Part shown: positions 18,635 through 28,456 of the stretch, in pieces
Position numbering within the stretch: the first letter of the stretch is position 1
Layout: every line of letters begins with the position of its first letter
Assembly (NCBI GenBank): GCA_023428915.1
Contig: JAEYWL010000062.1
Coordinates: 1 to 64,000 of the forward strand
Length of the DNA: 64,000 nucleotides
Origin: Verrucomicrobiota bacterium
Lineage (GTDB): Bacteria > Chlamydiota > Chlamydiia > Chlamydiales > JAEYWL01
Direction: 5' to 3'
Translations under genes and position numbers: made by a program
The notes under the pieces: generated by a model
Databases searched by the model: none
Seen by the model: only the letters and a program-made list of their open reading frames with translations
What the model was told of the DNA's origin: nothing

Positions 18635-19474
18635 TTATAAAAGCTCATCATCTGGCTCTGGCTCGAAATCTTCGAGCGCCTTAGTGCGTCGGCCGGCAAT
18701 GACCCGGAATAGCGACAAGCACCAGGCCAAAATGACATAGGCCCAGGAAATAGCAAAAAAGACTGAAGAGAAGTGGTGCAGGATGCCGTAAAAAATAAAT
18801 ACGGCCACAATAACCGTAATTAAAACAACTTGGAAAGTGGCGACGCGAAACTGCATGCGTTTGAGGCTGGGGAATTTCCAGCGGCTAATCATGAAATAGC
18901 CGATCAGCATTAGGGCGACGAATAGCACTAAGGCGCGATCATGGTCGCTGAGTTGAATGAATTTGGTAAAATCATTGCTGACCAAAAACATATTTAAAGA
19001 CACGGCAGCAGCAGCTGCTGCTGGAATAGGCAGCCCGGTAAAATTTTTCTGGTTGGCTTGCTCCAACTCAACGTTTTGTTTGGCATGCAAGGCCATCACA
19101 TTGAAGCGCACCAGGCGCAACACTCCGCAAACCGTATACACAAGGCAAGCTGTCGTGATTAAAAAAGAGTAAATGGTGCCGGGGGCAACCGAAAGACTTT
19201 TCAAGATAATTACCGAAGGCGCCACTCCAAAGGTAATACCGTCCGCCAGGGAATCGAAAAGGCCGCCGAATTCGCTTTCTGCATTAAAGGCCCGGGCCAC
19301 AGCCCCGTCGAGCAAGTCGAAAATTCCGGCCAGCAATAATAAGCCGGCAGTGACATAAAGCACAGACTGGTTGGCTTCGCCAACCTCAGTCATATTCAGT
19401 TTAAAAATTGCAAGCAGGCCGCAAGTGAGGCCGAATGCAGTTAATACGTTGGGGAGTAATTGAATTCTTTTCAT
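18635..19474 (-). CDS. pssA: CDP-diacylglycerol-serine O-phosphatidyltransferase
   Basis: An inner-membrane enzyme making phosphatidylserine from CDP-diacylglycerol and serine, the first step to phosphatidylethanolamine. 279 residues with about eight hydrophobic segments. The CDP-alcohol phosphotransferase motif DG..AR....S.FGG..DSLAD is complete (DGAVARAFNAESEFGGLFDS), and the IQLLPNVLTAFGLTCGLLAI opening is typical of the PssA branch. The ATG start is clear. It forms a same-strand pair with the upstream M16 protease gene, 33 bases away. It takes its substrate from CdsA, which is encoded at 47.1 kb in this window. Confidence 0.93.
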   Translation of the reverse strand: MKRIQLLPNVLTAFGLTCGLLAIFKLNMTEVGEANQSVLYVTAGLLLLAGIFDLLDGAVARAFNAESEFGGLFDSLADGITFGVAPSVIILKSLSVAPGTIYSFLITTACLVYTVCGVLRLVRFNVMALHAKQNVELEQANQKNFTGLPIPAAAAAAVSLNMFLVSNDFTKFIQLSDHDRALVLFVALMLIGYFMISRWKFPSLKRMQFRVATFQVVLITVIVAVFIFYGILHHFSSVFFAISWAYVILAWCLSLFRVIAGRRTKALEDFEPEPDDELL

Positions 19475-19507
19475 GCCGTTGATTATAAATAATTAGCGAA
19501 AAAAACG

Positions 19508-22462
19508 CTAAACAATCTCCAAATTTAACGAGGGGTACCCCTGAAGTCCCAGGAGCGGGTTTTCTTTTTCCAATAATTCTTTACCGGCAAACACAATAGG
19601 CACGCCTGTTGAAATATTGCCGACGATATGCTTCATTACCGCCTCTTTTACTTCCTGGCTGGTCAGGGCCAATAACCGATCACGGAAGGCTTGGCGGTTT
19701 TCTATTGTCCTGCCTTCCCGCCACCAGCCATAGGCCAGATCGCCGCGGCTTCCCGGCGCCACCGGTGAATCCATGCCCTGAATCATCTCCAGCTTAGCTT
19801 CTTGAAGGTCCTCATCGTCAAAGCCTCCTTCAACAACGGTCTTTACGGCTTCGTCAAAGGCTTTAAGGGTTGCGGAAATGTTGGGGTCGCGGTAAGAATA
19901 AAAATAAAAAGTGCCCGCCATGGCATTATTAGAAGCCCCGCCGCCGTAGGCTCCGCCCTGCTCCCGAATACGGGTATGCAAAATCAGGTTATCAAATAAA
20001 TGAGCAGCAACAGCCAGCGCAGGGGCATCGGGATGGGCATAAGAAATGGTGCTAAACACTTTTCCAATAAAGGAAACCGGGGAAGAAATAATTCTTCCTT
20101 GAGGGGCTAAAGGGGCCGGCTCATAATTTGCTTTCCAGGGCTCATACGCATTGGCTCTTAGCTCTTGCAGCCCGTAAAACCGCTCTGCAACCAGCCGATC
20201 GTACATCGGCCTTTCGCAAGTTAGCACTAAATGCGCACCCTCATTGCAAAGCAGCATTTTTTGCATTTGCTGCAGCTTAGCCGTTAACCGGTCGACATGC
20301 TCTTCAAAATTGAGCGCAATTTCCCGCACCTTCCAAAAATACTGCAGGCCATACCAAGCGTTGGCAATCATGCCGGGCTGACTCAAGCCGGAAGATGAGA
20401 GATTGATCGCATAGCGCAGCGCATTCTGGTTAAGGCCGCTTTGCAAGCCGGTATAGTGCTTGAGCAGAATCTCTTTTAAGCGCGGCACGTCAGTGAAGTC
20501 AGGGGCTTCTGACATCTCTTTGAGCAGCTTAAAGAGATGGCTGGCTTTGCGATGCAAAGCTTTGCCTTTTAAATGAAATGCCGGAGCATATTGCTCATGA
20601 TTGGACGCCTGAAGGTTTAAGCTTAACGCCGCCCCTATCCCGCCTGTATTGCCATGCATATATTCAAGGTTGGCACTATAATCGCGCCCGCTGCAGCCCA
20701 CCTGCGGCAATAAATTGGAAAAAAGCCGCGCATAAGGAAGATCTTCCGCCTTTATGGAAGGCATCGGGAAAACAAGATCGGCATAAATGATTTCATTGGT
20801 AAAGCAGCTGTGCTGGAATACTTCTAAATTGCCCTTTTTCTCAGTTGCAAGCAGATAATGGCGGCTCTTCTTAGGCACATCCGCCAAAGTCACTGTCGGC
20901 AATACATCGACATTTTCTTCGCTTTGCTTTGCCTGGAACTCTGCCAGCTCTGCACTTTTATGCAGGATGGCTTCCACTTGCCCGGGAGTTAAAGTCTTCT
21001 GCAATTGTTCGACAATAGCCTTTTCTTCTGCCAACTCTTTTGCGTCCAATGTTGGATCAGGCTTCATGACTATGCGTACAAAATGCTGGTTTTCCAGCAG
21101 ATGCTTCACTATCAACCCCTCCAAGAAGCGGGGGTCTTCCCGCAATTGGATGCGCAGCTGCTCAAAGTGGGTATGGATCATCAATCCATCTTCAGGCATG
21201 CCGCCATGCTGCTTCAACAGGCAGGAACGCATAAATAATGACAAGCCGAAAGGGGAGCTATCCCCTGTAATTTCACTGCGATAGAATTCCAGCTGGTGCA
21301 TCGCATTATCGATAAGCTGCTTTGGGATACCTTCTTCAACGACCTGGCGCAAAGTATTCTTGATCACAGCCTCCAGGGCATTGCCATCTTCCGGTTCACA
21401 CCCTTTTGCCACAATCACAAAGGGCACTTCGCTAATTTCGGCTTCCAGATAGCTGTAAGTTTGCTTGCATAATCCCGATTTCAGCAGGGCTTTTTTTAAA
21501 GGGGAGGCATCGGTGTCCATCAAAGCAATTTCGATCACATTTATAGCCAGCAGTTCAAGCTGCTCTAAAATATGGCAGGTGAGCCAGGCAAACGCGACCA
21601 TCGTTTTACTGGCAGGATCTTCTTCAGGAGAAATCGGGTAAGTAAGCTCGCGATAGACCGGCGCAATAAACCTTTTTTGCAAAGGGATGGCAGGCAAGGC
21701 AGGCACTGCCTCAACATGATCCAATAAATGTTCAGAAATAAAATCCAGGTGCCCCCTAATAGGCAGATTTCCATAGAAGAAAAACAGGCAGCGGCTGGGA
21801 TGGTAGAATTTTGCATGAAAGGCTTTCAGCTCTTCATAGCTCAGGGCAGGAATGACCCTGGGTTCGCCGCCGGAATTGTGCCCATAAGTCAGATCGGGAA
21901 ATAGCTGCTGATTGATCGCCTCATTTAATCTGGAAGTCCCTGAAGCCATCACCCCTTTCATTTCATTGAACACTATTCCCTTATATTCCAGGGGCGAATT
22001 GGGATCTGACGGATTAGTGTACTCCAGGCGCCAGCCTTCCTGCATAAAACTGAGCTCATTGAGCAAAGGATGGAACACAGCATCGAGGTAAACCTCGAGC
22101 AAGTTATAAAAATCTTTCGGCACTTGCGACGAGGCCGGGTAGCAGGTAAAGTCGGAACCGGTCAAGGCGTTCATGAAGGTATTTAAACTGCGCCGGTTCA
22201 TGGCAAAAAAAGGATCTTTGACCGGAAATTTCTTAGAGCCGCACAACACCGTATGTTCTAAAATGTGGGCCACCCCGTTGGAACTTTCCGGCAAAGTCTG
22301 CAGCGACAAACAGAAAAGGTTCTCAGGGTCTTCATTAGCTATGTGCAGGACACGCGCACCTGTCGGCTCATGAATGAGTTCCACCAGAAAGCTTTGCAGT
22401 TCAATGATCGGTAAAGCTTTTATGATTTTAAAATTGCGGTATGTTGATCCAATCTGCTCCAA
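19508..22462 (-). CDS. PreP-like M16C metalloprotease (insulinase superfamily)
   Basis: 984 residues, full length for the presequence-protease (M16C) group, which degrades unfolded peptides inside a closed two-half chamber. The inverted zinc motif HILEHTVLCGS (HxxEH, about residues 66-70) is near the N-terminus, followed by NAMNRRSLNTFMNALTGSDFTCYP, very typical of PreP. The second half carries the partner segment REQGGAYGGGASN. No signal peptide. The TTG start at 22462 is chosen because AGAGGA lies six bases upstream and the family's N-terminal strand begins here. A chlamydial orthologue is, as I recall, adjacent to htrA and rmuC in Chlamydia; here the island between it and htrA is about 15 kb. 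Confidence 0.9.
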   Translation of the reverse strand: MEQIGSTYRNFKIIKALPIIELQSFLVELIHEPTGARVLHIANEDPENLFCLSLQTLPESSNGVAHILEHTVLCGSKKFPVKDPFFAMNRRSLNTFMNALTGSDFTCYPASSQVPKDFYNLLEVYLDAVFHPLLNELSFMQEGWRLEYTNPSDPNSPLEYKGIVFNEMKGVMASGTSRLNEAINQQLFPDLTYGHNSGGEPRVIPALSYEELKAFHAKFYHPSRCLFFFYGNLPIRGHLDFISEHLLDHVEAVPALPAIPLQKRFIAPVYRELTYPISPEEDPASKTMVAFAWLTCHILEQLELLAINVIEIALMDTDASPLKKALLKSGLCKQTYSYLEAEISEVPFVIVAKGCEPEDGNALEAVIKNTLRQVVEEGIPKQLIDNAMHQLEFYRSEITGDSSPFGLSLFMRSCLLKQHGGMPEDGLMIHTHFEQLRIQLREDPRFLEGLIVKHLLENQHFVRIVMKPDPTLDAKELAEEKAIVEQLQKTLTPGQVEAILHKSAELAEFQAKQSEENVDVLPTVTLADVPKKSRHYLLATEKKGNLEVFQHSCFTNEIIYADLVFPMPSIKAEDLPYARLFSNLLPQVGCSGRDYSANLEYMHGNTGGIGAALSLNLQASNHEQYAPAFHLKGKALHRKASHLFKLLKEMSEAPDFTDVPRLKEILLKHYTGLQSGLNQNALRYAINLSSSGLSQPGMIANAWYGLQYFWKVREIALNFEEHVDRLTAKLQQMQKMLLCNEGAHLVLTCERPMYDRLVAERFYGLQELRANAYEPWKANYEPAPLAPQGRIISSPVSFIGKVFSTISYAHPDAPALAVAAHLFDNLILHTRIREQGGAYGGGASNNAMAGTFYFYSYRDPNISATLKAFDEAVKTVVEGGFDDEDLQEAKLEMIQGMDSPVAPGSRGDLAYGWWREGRTIENRQAFRDRLLALTSQEVKEAVMKHIVGNISTGVPIVFAGKELLEKENPLLGLQGYPSLNLEIV

Positions 22463-22578
22463 ACGAAATCCTCTTTAAATTAATCAGCTATTATAAGATA
22501 GCAGTCCAGGTCTATGCTAGCCGATCCCCTCCATTATTGCAATCCTAACAGACTCTTCCCTCATTCCCATCCCTTGCC

Positions 22579-22702
22579 CGTGCCCGAAATACCGGCGAAG
22601 CCGGTACAGCATGTACCCCCATCCAAGCGAAGGAGCTCTGCGACTGAGCGCAGCTTGGGGTAAGAATTGCACAAGATTTGAGCCGTGAACACGGCGACAG
22701 AA
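22579..22702. repeat. 124-bp direct repeat flanking the IS200-type transposase, left copy
   Basis: Nearly identical to 23343-23467. It contains three small palindromes: ACCGGC-GAA-GCCGGT, CTGCG-ACTGAG-CGCAG and GCCGTG-AA-CACGGC. It ends on the base next to the transposase stop codon. This resembles REP-type hairpins associated with HUH transposases. Confidence 0.8.
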
Positions 22703-23167
22703 TTAGCCGTAATGTTCAGCTTCAAATAGATATCGGCGTTCAAAGTTGATGTCATGTAACTCTAGAAATTTAATATACTCTTCCTCAAATGTCCTGGTTT
22801 GATGATGCTCCTGTTGATTTTGAATGTAATGACGAACTAATTCTATTTGAGAATAGCTGACTGAAAATGCTCCATATCCTTTTTGCCATTCAAATCGACT
22901 CTTTTGACCCAACAACCCATTGCTCCATTTCGATGCATTGGCTTTGATTTCTCTAATTGAATCTGAAATAGCTTTTGTAGGAGATAGGTTTACTAACAAA
23001 TGAACATGATCCTCAACCCCACCAATTTCCATAAGATAGCCATTTTGTGCACGAATAATTCCTCCAATATATTCATAGAGTTTTTTTTGCAACGCAGGTT
23101 GAATTAATGGATGACGATATTTTGTGCTAAATACCACATGATATGTCAGTTTGGTGAATGTGCTCAT
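22703..23167 (-). mobile_element. tnpA: IS200/REP-associated HUH transposase TnpA
   Basis: A 154-residue Y1 transposase, normal length for IS200/IS605 TnpA or the related RAYT group. Motifs: LTYHVVFSTKYRHP at the N-terminus, the HUH pair HVHLLVNL (about residues 55-62) and a C-terminal helix with the candidate catalytic Tyr in RHYIQNQQEHH. These enzymes cut and join single-stranded DNA at hairpin-bearing ends. The open frame is intact. The gene is flanked by two direct 124/125-bp repeats rich in hairpins, one abutting the stop codon. The frame and motifs suggest it could still be active; whether it belongs to IS200 proper or RAYT cannot be settled by eye. Confidence 0.88.
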
Positions 23168-23342
23168 AAATCTTTTCCTGTCGCAGCTACGCAGCTTGCA
23201 AATGTTTTTTTACTATACCACAGGCTCACGCCTGTGGCTACATGCTTCCGCCGCTTATCGCGGCTCTATTAATAACCTTAGAATCTTGAAGCTCATGCAA
23301 ATAAACTCAAAACGCAGTTTTATATCCATATTTTTTCACACT

Positions 23343-23467
23343 CGTGCCCGGAAAACCGGCGAAGCCGGTACAGCATGTAGCCCCATGCAAGCGAAGGAGC
23401 TCTGCGACTGAGCGCAGCTTGGGGTAAGAATTGCACAAAGATTTGAGCCGTGAACACGGCGACAGAA
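23343..23467. repeat. 125-bp direct repeat flanking the IS200-type transposase, right copy
   Basis: A copy of 22579-22702 in the same orientation with only a few differences (for example one extra A in the GCACAAAGATT segment). It lies between the dipeptidase stop codon at 23469 and the transposase promoter region. Confidence 0.8.
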
Positions 23468-23468
23468 A

Positions 23469-24494
23469 TCAACGAGGAAGCTGGGCAAAATAATGGCGGT
23501 GGAGGAAGGCCAGCGCATTGCCATTGGCGATTTTACGCAGCTGGGCCTCGGGCAGCTTAAGTTTTTGCTGCATGACGCCTAAAAGAGCGGGATAAACGCT
23601 GGCATCCTTGAGGTCTTCGCTGAAAAATGGCCCATGCCGCTGCGATTCAGGCGGCAAATCAGGCTCGTAGAAAAAATCAGCCCCGAAGCTTAGGTGTTCA
23701 TGGGCCCGCATAGTTAAGCCATGGGCCACATGCCTGAGAAAAGAGTCAATGCCTTGAGGGCCTACAAAAGAGCGGATAAAATTGAGGCCGATAAGCCCCC
23801 TGTGTTCAAGCAATTCCCTCACCAAGCAGTCCGGCATATTGCGCGGCACGTCTGCTGCCTGGCGAAAGTTGGAGTGGCTGGCCATGACGGGAATCTGCAG
23901 CTGCCGCCTGTCGATATAAGATAACAGCTCGCCGGCCAGCTCGTCGGAAGCATGGCTTAAATCAACGGCAATCCCTCGTGCATCCAGATAGTCGAGCAGC
24001 TTACAGCCATCCGGCTTAAGTCCTGTTTTACTATGGACTCCCCCGCCAAAACGGTTTTCCTCATTCCAGGTCAAACCGATATAAAGGGGGCGTTCCTGCT
24101 GCCTTATTGCCAGCTCCAGCCTTTCCATTCCCTGGCTGAACGGCTCATGCTCTAACCAAAACAAGGAGGCGTTTTCTACCGCCCAAAGCAAGCGTATTTT
24201 AGGCTGTTCAAATAAAGACTCTAATTGCCACCTGCTGGTAAGCGCTTCATAGTGCTCAGCATATTTCTGGAGAATTTTTTGATAACAGGCCAGCTGGGCA
24301 GCGCCGCGGCGCACTGATTCCTCTCCTGTGGTTGTGAAATGTGCCATGACTTGCAATTTCACCCCTCCGGCTTGGTGCTGCGGCAAAGCACAACGGGACT
24401 GCAGGTCAAGAGGCGTCCGGTTAGGATCGCGCTGCAAATAGAGCAATAAGTCGCAATGCAGGTCTATAACGGGAATTGATAGCTTAGGGTTCAT
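23469..24494 (-). CDS. Membrane dipeptidase (peptidase M19 family)
   Basis: A zinc dipeptidase of the renal/microsomal dipeptidase family; 341 residues. Metal-site elements visible: PVIDLHCDLLLY (HxD, about residues 11-15), the bridging Glu region RLLWAVENASL, GLTWNEENRFGGG, a conserved GIAVDLSHASD and VMASHSNFR (the late His ligands), then the GADFFYEP C-terminal region. Substrates are probably dipeptides, possibly including D-amino-acid dipeptides from wall turnover; this cannot be resolved by eye. The start overlaps the stop of the glycosyltransferase gene by 11 bases, so they are translationally coupled. The 3' end is immediately beside a copy of the IS200-associated repeat. Confidence 0.88.
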   Translation of the reverse strand: MNPKLSIPVIDLHCDLLLYLQRDPNRTPLDLQSRCALPQHQAGGVKLQVMAHFTTTGEESVRRGAAQLACYQKILQKYAEHYEALTSRWQLESLFEQPKIRLLWAVENASLFWLEHEPFSQGMERLELAIRQQERPLYIGLTWNEENRFGGGVHSKTGLKPDGCKLLDYLDARGIAVDLSHASDELAGELLSYIDRRQLQIPVMASHSNFRQAADVPRNMPDCLVRELLEHRGLIGLNFIRSFVGPQGIDSFLRHVAHGLTMRAHEHLSFGADFFYEPDLPPESQRHGPFFSEDLKDASVYPALLGVMQQKLKLPEAQLRKIANGNALAFLHRHYFAQLPR

Positions 24495-25377
24495 AACGGC
24501 TTAATACCTCTTGCTGGCCCTTGGAAGCATCAGCATCGCCTCTGGCAATGCGCAGCTCCCCCCACTTATGGCCGCGATAATAAGCCCAATAATAGACGAT
24601 GCGGCGAAATGGAAGCAACCAGATGCCGCGCCATTCTTTATGTTTAATGTAATAGCATAGATCGGAAAAAGTGGAACCGGCTATGCGCCGGCAAATATGC
24701 CAAAAACTGACCGGCTTCCTGTAGATAAAGGCGTCAGCTTCGCCCTCTACAAACTTTCTGCCATACAATTGCTTGAAAGTATAATTATGCGAATGAATAG
24801 CCTGCGCTTCCGGCACGTACACAATGCGCCGCCCCGTTTGCCTGGCCCAATGCCCCCATTCGGTATCTTCTGAAGCCCAGGCAAGTTCATAAAAAGGGCG
24901 CTGCCGCCAAACAGAGAGGCGCATGGCAGCCAATGGCAGCGACCATTCCATCCAAGCGGGAGCCTCTCCGGCAGGAAATGAAGCCGCATAGTCTTTGCGC
25001 ACCCAGGGCTCGGCGTCTGCCCGGGGCAGCTGCCGCGCGTAGGCAGCTGCTACATCAGGATCTTCAAAGGGCTTCAAGAGGTTTTCTAAAGCTTCAGGAT
25101 GGTTCAAAACCGTGTCGGAGTTCAAAAAAATTACAACCCCGCTTTCTACACCGCGCAGGGCCTCATTCAATACTTTACCCGGAAAATAAGCCTGAGCGGG
25201 AATCGTTATAATGACAGCCCCAAAACCGGCGGCAATCTCCCGCGTCCTGTCAGTCGAACTAGAATCGATCAGCAGGAGCCGGTAATCGCGCAAGGTTTGC
25301 TGCTGCAGCGCTTCCAACGCCTGTCTTATCGTCGCCTCACTATTTTTACTGCGCATGAGGATCGTGATCATCTGCAT
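24484..25377 (-). CDS. Family 2 glycosyltransferase
   Basis: 297 residues. A GT-A fold is indicated by ITILMRSKNSEATIRQALEAL at the N-terminus, LLLIDSSSTDRTREIA (nucleotide-binding), and VIFLNSDTVLNHP (an SD motif at the usual DxD position). WASEDTEWGHWARQTG is the family's ED acceptor/base motif. The C-terminal part is basic and hydrophobic and may sit at the membrane. Its acceptor is unknown; a surface polysaccharide or lipid is likely. It begins 5 bases after the stop of the large effector-like gene (25383-28355) and overlaps the downstream dipeptidase gene, so all three are probably on one message. Confidence 0.85.
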   Translation of the reverse strand: MQMITILMRSKNSEATIRQALEALQQQTLRDYRLLLIDSSSTDRTREIAAGFGAVIITIPAQAYFPGKVLNEALRGVESGVVIFLNSDTVLNHPEALENLLKPFEDPDVAAAYARQLPRADAEPWVRKDYAASFPAGEAPAWMEWSLPLAAMRLSVWRQRPFYELAWASEDTEWGHWARQTGRRIVYVPEAQAIHSHNYTFKQLYGRKFVEGEADAFIYRKPVSFWHICRRIAGSTFSDLCYYIKHKEWRGIWLLPFRRIVYYWAYYRGHKWGELRIARGDADASKGQQEVLSRYEP

Positions 25378-25382
25378 AAATT

Positions 25383-28355
25383 CTAGGCGGCTTGTTGTCT
25401 TGGTTCAAGATCTTCTAACTTTGCTCCTGGCACACTTATATCTGGGTGATTTAAAGCAAATATCGCACGATTGTAATTATCAATAGATTGCTCAACAAAT
25501 TTTTTTGCTGCTTGCTCTAATTTATTAAACTCTTCATCCGAAAACACTTTTAGGGTATTTTTTAACGTTTCCACAGAGACTGTTGCTCCACTCGCTTTTA
25601 ATTGACTCGTCATATAGTCTTCAACAAAAGCTATAGCAACGTGCGTCTTTCCAACTGAGGGTTCAGAAATAAAACTTAAATCAAGATCAATGTCAAAATT
25701 GATTTTTTTGTTATTTTTCGATAATTCCACATGCCTTTTTCCATTTACAAAAGGACGTAAACGCTCTGTTTGATTCCCGTTTGAGGTTTCAATCCATTCG
25801 CTTTTATAACTGAATCCCCCCGAAGCAGCTTTCATAAAACCATGCTCATCTATCAATTCAGGGTTAAGTACATTATTGAAATGCCTGTCTATTGGCCCTT
25901 CAGAAGTTAAAGTTACACCAGTTTGCTCCTTAGTCAGAGTCAATAACTTTCCAAATTCAGCCTTAAGCTCCTGAGGAGGAGTATTGTTTAAAAGTGCTGT
26001 CTGCATAGAGTCTGTAATGGCTTGAAAGTTTTCCTGATAACTTAACAGTATAGCGTTTACAGAAAAATCCTTGCTTGCTCTCATGGCATCAGAATCATCC
26101 GGGTTAAAATTTGCAAAATACGTGGCAACCCTTTGGGCTCGTTCCTCTAAAGATGCAGGTGGACGCATGTCTACAAATGTGCCGGAGGCATACATGTTTA
26201 CTATTTGCTGCTCTGTATTAGCCAATTCATTTAAAAAATCATCAAGCACTATGGCAAATACACTATCCATTTCCACACATCTAATTAATTTCTGAAGCTC
26301 TTCAGGGGAATTAAAGGCTGGCGCCAAGAATGGAGAGCCCAATTTGCCCACTATCAGGTCCTTTGATTGTAAATCAGCCTCTTGTTTTAAAGCAGTAAAA
26401 GCCTTTTCAATAAAGGCATCAACAGCTTTTCCAGATTCACTATTTTGCAACCCTGAATTATTAAGATTAACTGCCATGTCAACTAAGGCTATTGCTACTT
26501 GCTGCATATCTTCTTTAGAGACTGCCTCTTGATACTTAGCAAAGTTTTCTGCGATGTTAGGCGAAGACCTAAAAATTTCGTTAAAACTTTCTTTTTTTAT
26601 CGCTTCTTTTATTTCGGGTGTCGCAAATTTAGATACAAGTTGACCAAATTTTTCAACAGCCGCCGTGCCATCACTAATTACTTTTTCGTCGGCTTTAGTT
26701 TTTTCTTCCATTTTTGTTTTAACCGCTCGGTGGTAATCTTCTAAGATTTTTTTTGAATCTGGGTCAAGCAATGAAAGCATGCTTTCTAACTTGGTATTTA
26801 CATTTTTTATTACATTGGCATTTGGATTTTTTAAATACGTTATAGACGTCATGTACTCATTAAAGGCCCGCTGTGCTTTAGGGTCCCTCATTAGTTTTTT
26901 TCCTATTTGAGCAATATCAAGGCGAGCATCTGAAGCTTGCAGCATTAAAAGCCCTTCACGCATTTTTTTATAACCTCTACTCTCAGAAAAAGCTACAAGA
27001 GGCCCCTCTGCACCAAATAGGTTAAAATCGCCTTCTTTTTTAATAATAGCAACATAACCCTCCGAAACATTAATAGCGTCTTTCATAGAAAGACCCTCTC
27101 CTCCTTTCACCATTTGTTTAAATAAAGGGAGTAAATCGGGGTTTGCTAAGAAAAACTGCACAAGTTTATGCACCTGCTCTTGTGAAAACAAATTATCTGT
27201 ATTGACTTCTTGAATGACACTGATCACATTCAAAACAAGTTTTACATCGTAATTTTTTTCTTTTAAGTTATTTTCTTCATTAAAGCTGGTCAAAATCCCA
27301 ATGTTATTTTCAAACTTATTCCTGATATCTAAGTCATTTAAATCCAATCCTAAACCTTTTGCTAAACGGTTTTCCGATTCTCTTTGATCGACAAGATCTA
27401 ACACTAAATTTTTTAATCCATTGTCATCAAAATGATGCACCTTCTGAATATCTATAAATGAGCTTTTTGTTTTTTGAATAAATGTTTCAATCATAGTATT
27501 TTCTCTCGGAACTTCATGCGCCCGAACTAAGGAGACTAAGGGCTGCCTTTTTTGATCGATAACATTTAAACCATTCTTTGGGTTTAGATGAGCAAGAGGG
27601 GCATTTGCCCCGGTAAAAAGCTCTGGTAAAGTTCCTTTGAGATGTTCATAATATTTATTGAAGTTATGGCTATCTTGACTGGTAATGCCTTTTTTTCCAT
27701 ATTTAAGCAGCCCTGTTAAGCTATCTTTAACAGCTTTGTCCTGTAATTTCTGATAATTTCCTGGTATATTAAAAAAATTATTTAAACCCTTCACCTGTGA
27801 ATCGTTAAGGGATTTACCATAGTCAATAGCGCGAAGCTCTTTTGAGACAAATGACCTTCGAATAAAACGGCCAATAGGGCCTAGGCTATCCCAATTATAT
27901 GCCTTTTTTGCTGGTTTCTGATTTGTAAGGACGACTCTATCGCTCTCAGCCACAGGTTTTGTTTCCATAGTTTTTAGCGGCTGGACGGTCTTAAGAATTA
28001 AAGGACCAAGGGTAGCAAAACTTTGCAAATAATCGACGATTTGAGAAATAGAGGAATCTGTTTCTCCGCTATCTGCTTGAAAGGCAAGTGTTTTTATCGC
28101 TTCTCCCACCTGCACGTGAACTACTCCTTCTTTTAAGGAAACTTTTGCCTCTGGGTTTTCCTTGCTCAGATTTTCACTTAAAAACTCCTGCACTCCTTCC
28201 TTAGCCAGGAATTTTTGCACAGTATTATCTCCACCAGCACCACCCAAAAAAGTATAGTCTATGCCGTTGTGCTCTACTCTTTGCTGAATCCTTTTTGGTT
28301 GTGCAGGTTGATTAGGCAATGCTTTTGGACTAATGTTTATTGGGGATGCTTCCAT
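25383..28355 (-). CDS. Large uncharacterised protein, effector-like (990 aa)
   Basis: Not recognised. The start at 28355 is chosen because AGGAG lies seven bases upstream of the ATG; an earlier in-frame start would add seven residues. There is no signal peptide or membrane segment. The sequence is mostly helical and rich in Lys, Asn and Glu, with long amphipathic stretches (for example 300-700) and a beta-rich C-terminal region around RLRPFVNGKRHVELSKNNKK. The N-terminus (residues 10-100) forms a small alpha/beta-looking module after a Pro/Gln-rich leader. Base composition by eye is more AT-rich than the neighbouring core genes. It is the 3'-most of five large same-strand genes. Delivery as a type III effector is inferred from size, leader and context only. 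Confidence 0.6.
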   Translation of the reverse strand: MEASPINISPKALPNQPAQPKRIQQRVEHNGIDYTFLGGAGGDNTVQKFLAKEGVQEFLSENLSKENPEAKVSLKEGVVHVQVGEAIKTLAFQADSGETDSSISQIVDYLQSFATLGPLILKTVQPLKTMETKPVAESDRVVLTNQKPAKKAYNWDSLGPIGRFIRRSFVSKELRAIDYGKSLNDSQVKGLNNFFNIPGNYQKLQDKAVKDSLTGLLKYGKKGITSQDSHNFNKYYEHLKGTLPELFTGANAPLAHLNPKNGLNVIDQKRQPLVSLVRAHEVPRENTMIETFIQKTKSSFIDIQKVHHFDDNGLKNLVLDLVDQRESENRLAKGLGLDLNDLDIRNKFENNIGILTSFNEENNLKEKNYDVKLVLNVISVIQEVNTDNLFSQEQVHKLVQFFLANPDLLPLFKQMVKGGEGLSMKDAINVSEGYVAIIKKEGDFNLFGAEGPLVAFSESRGYKKMREGLLMLQASDARLDIAQIGKKLMRDPKAQRAFNEYMTSITYLKNPNANVIKNVNTKLESMLSLLDPDSKKILEDYHRAVKTKMEEKTKADEKVISDGTAAVEKFGQLVSKFATPEIKEAIKKESFNEIFRSSPNIAENFAKYQEAVSKEDMQQVAIALVDMAVNLNNSGLQNSESGKAVDAFIEKAFTALKQEADLQSKDLIVGKLGSPFLAPAFNSPEELQKLIRCVEMDSVFAIVLDDFLNELANTEQQIVNMYASGTFVDMRPPASLEERAQRVATYFANFNPDDSDAMRASKDFSVNAILLSYQENFQAITDSMQTALLNNTPPQELKAEFGKLLTLTKEQTGVTLTSEGPIDRHFNNVLNPELIDEHGFMKAASGGFSYKSEWIETSNGNQTERLRPFVNGKRHVELSKNNKKINFDIDLDLSFISEPSVGKTHVAIAFVEDYMTSQLKASGATVSVETLKNTLKVFSDEEFNKLEQAAKKFVEQSIDNYNRAIFALNHPDISVPGAKLEDLEPRQQAA

Positions 28356-28456
28356 AATTTCTCCTATTGACTTCACCAGGAAGTCTCTTGGAAAGACTCA
28401 AAAAGGACTTCAAAAATATTGCTTGATTTTTCGATTAACTTGTCCTTTTAGTAATT

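Noticed and set aside
22579..23467. CRISPR array from the two 124-bp repeats
   Set aside because: Only two copies, far too long and separated by a transposase gene; no spacer series exists.
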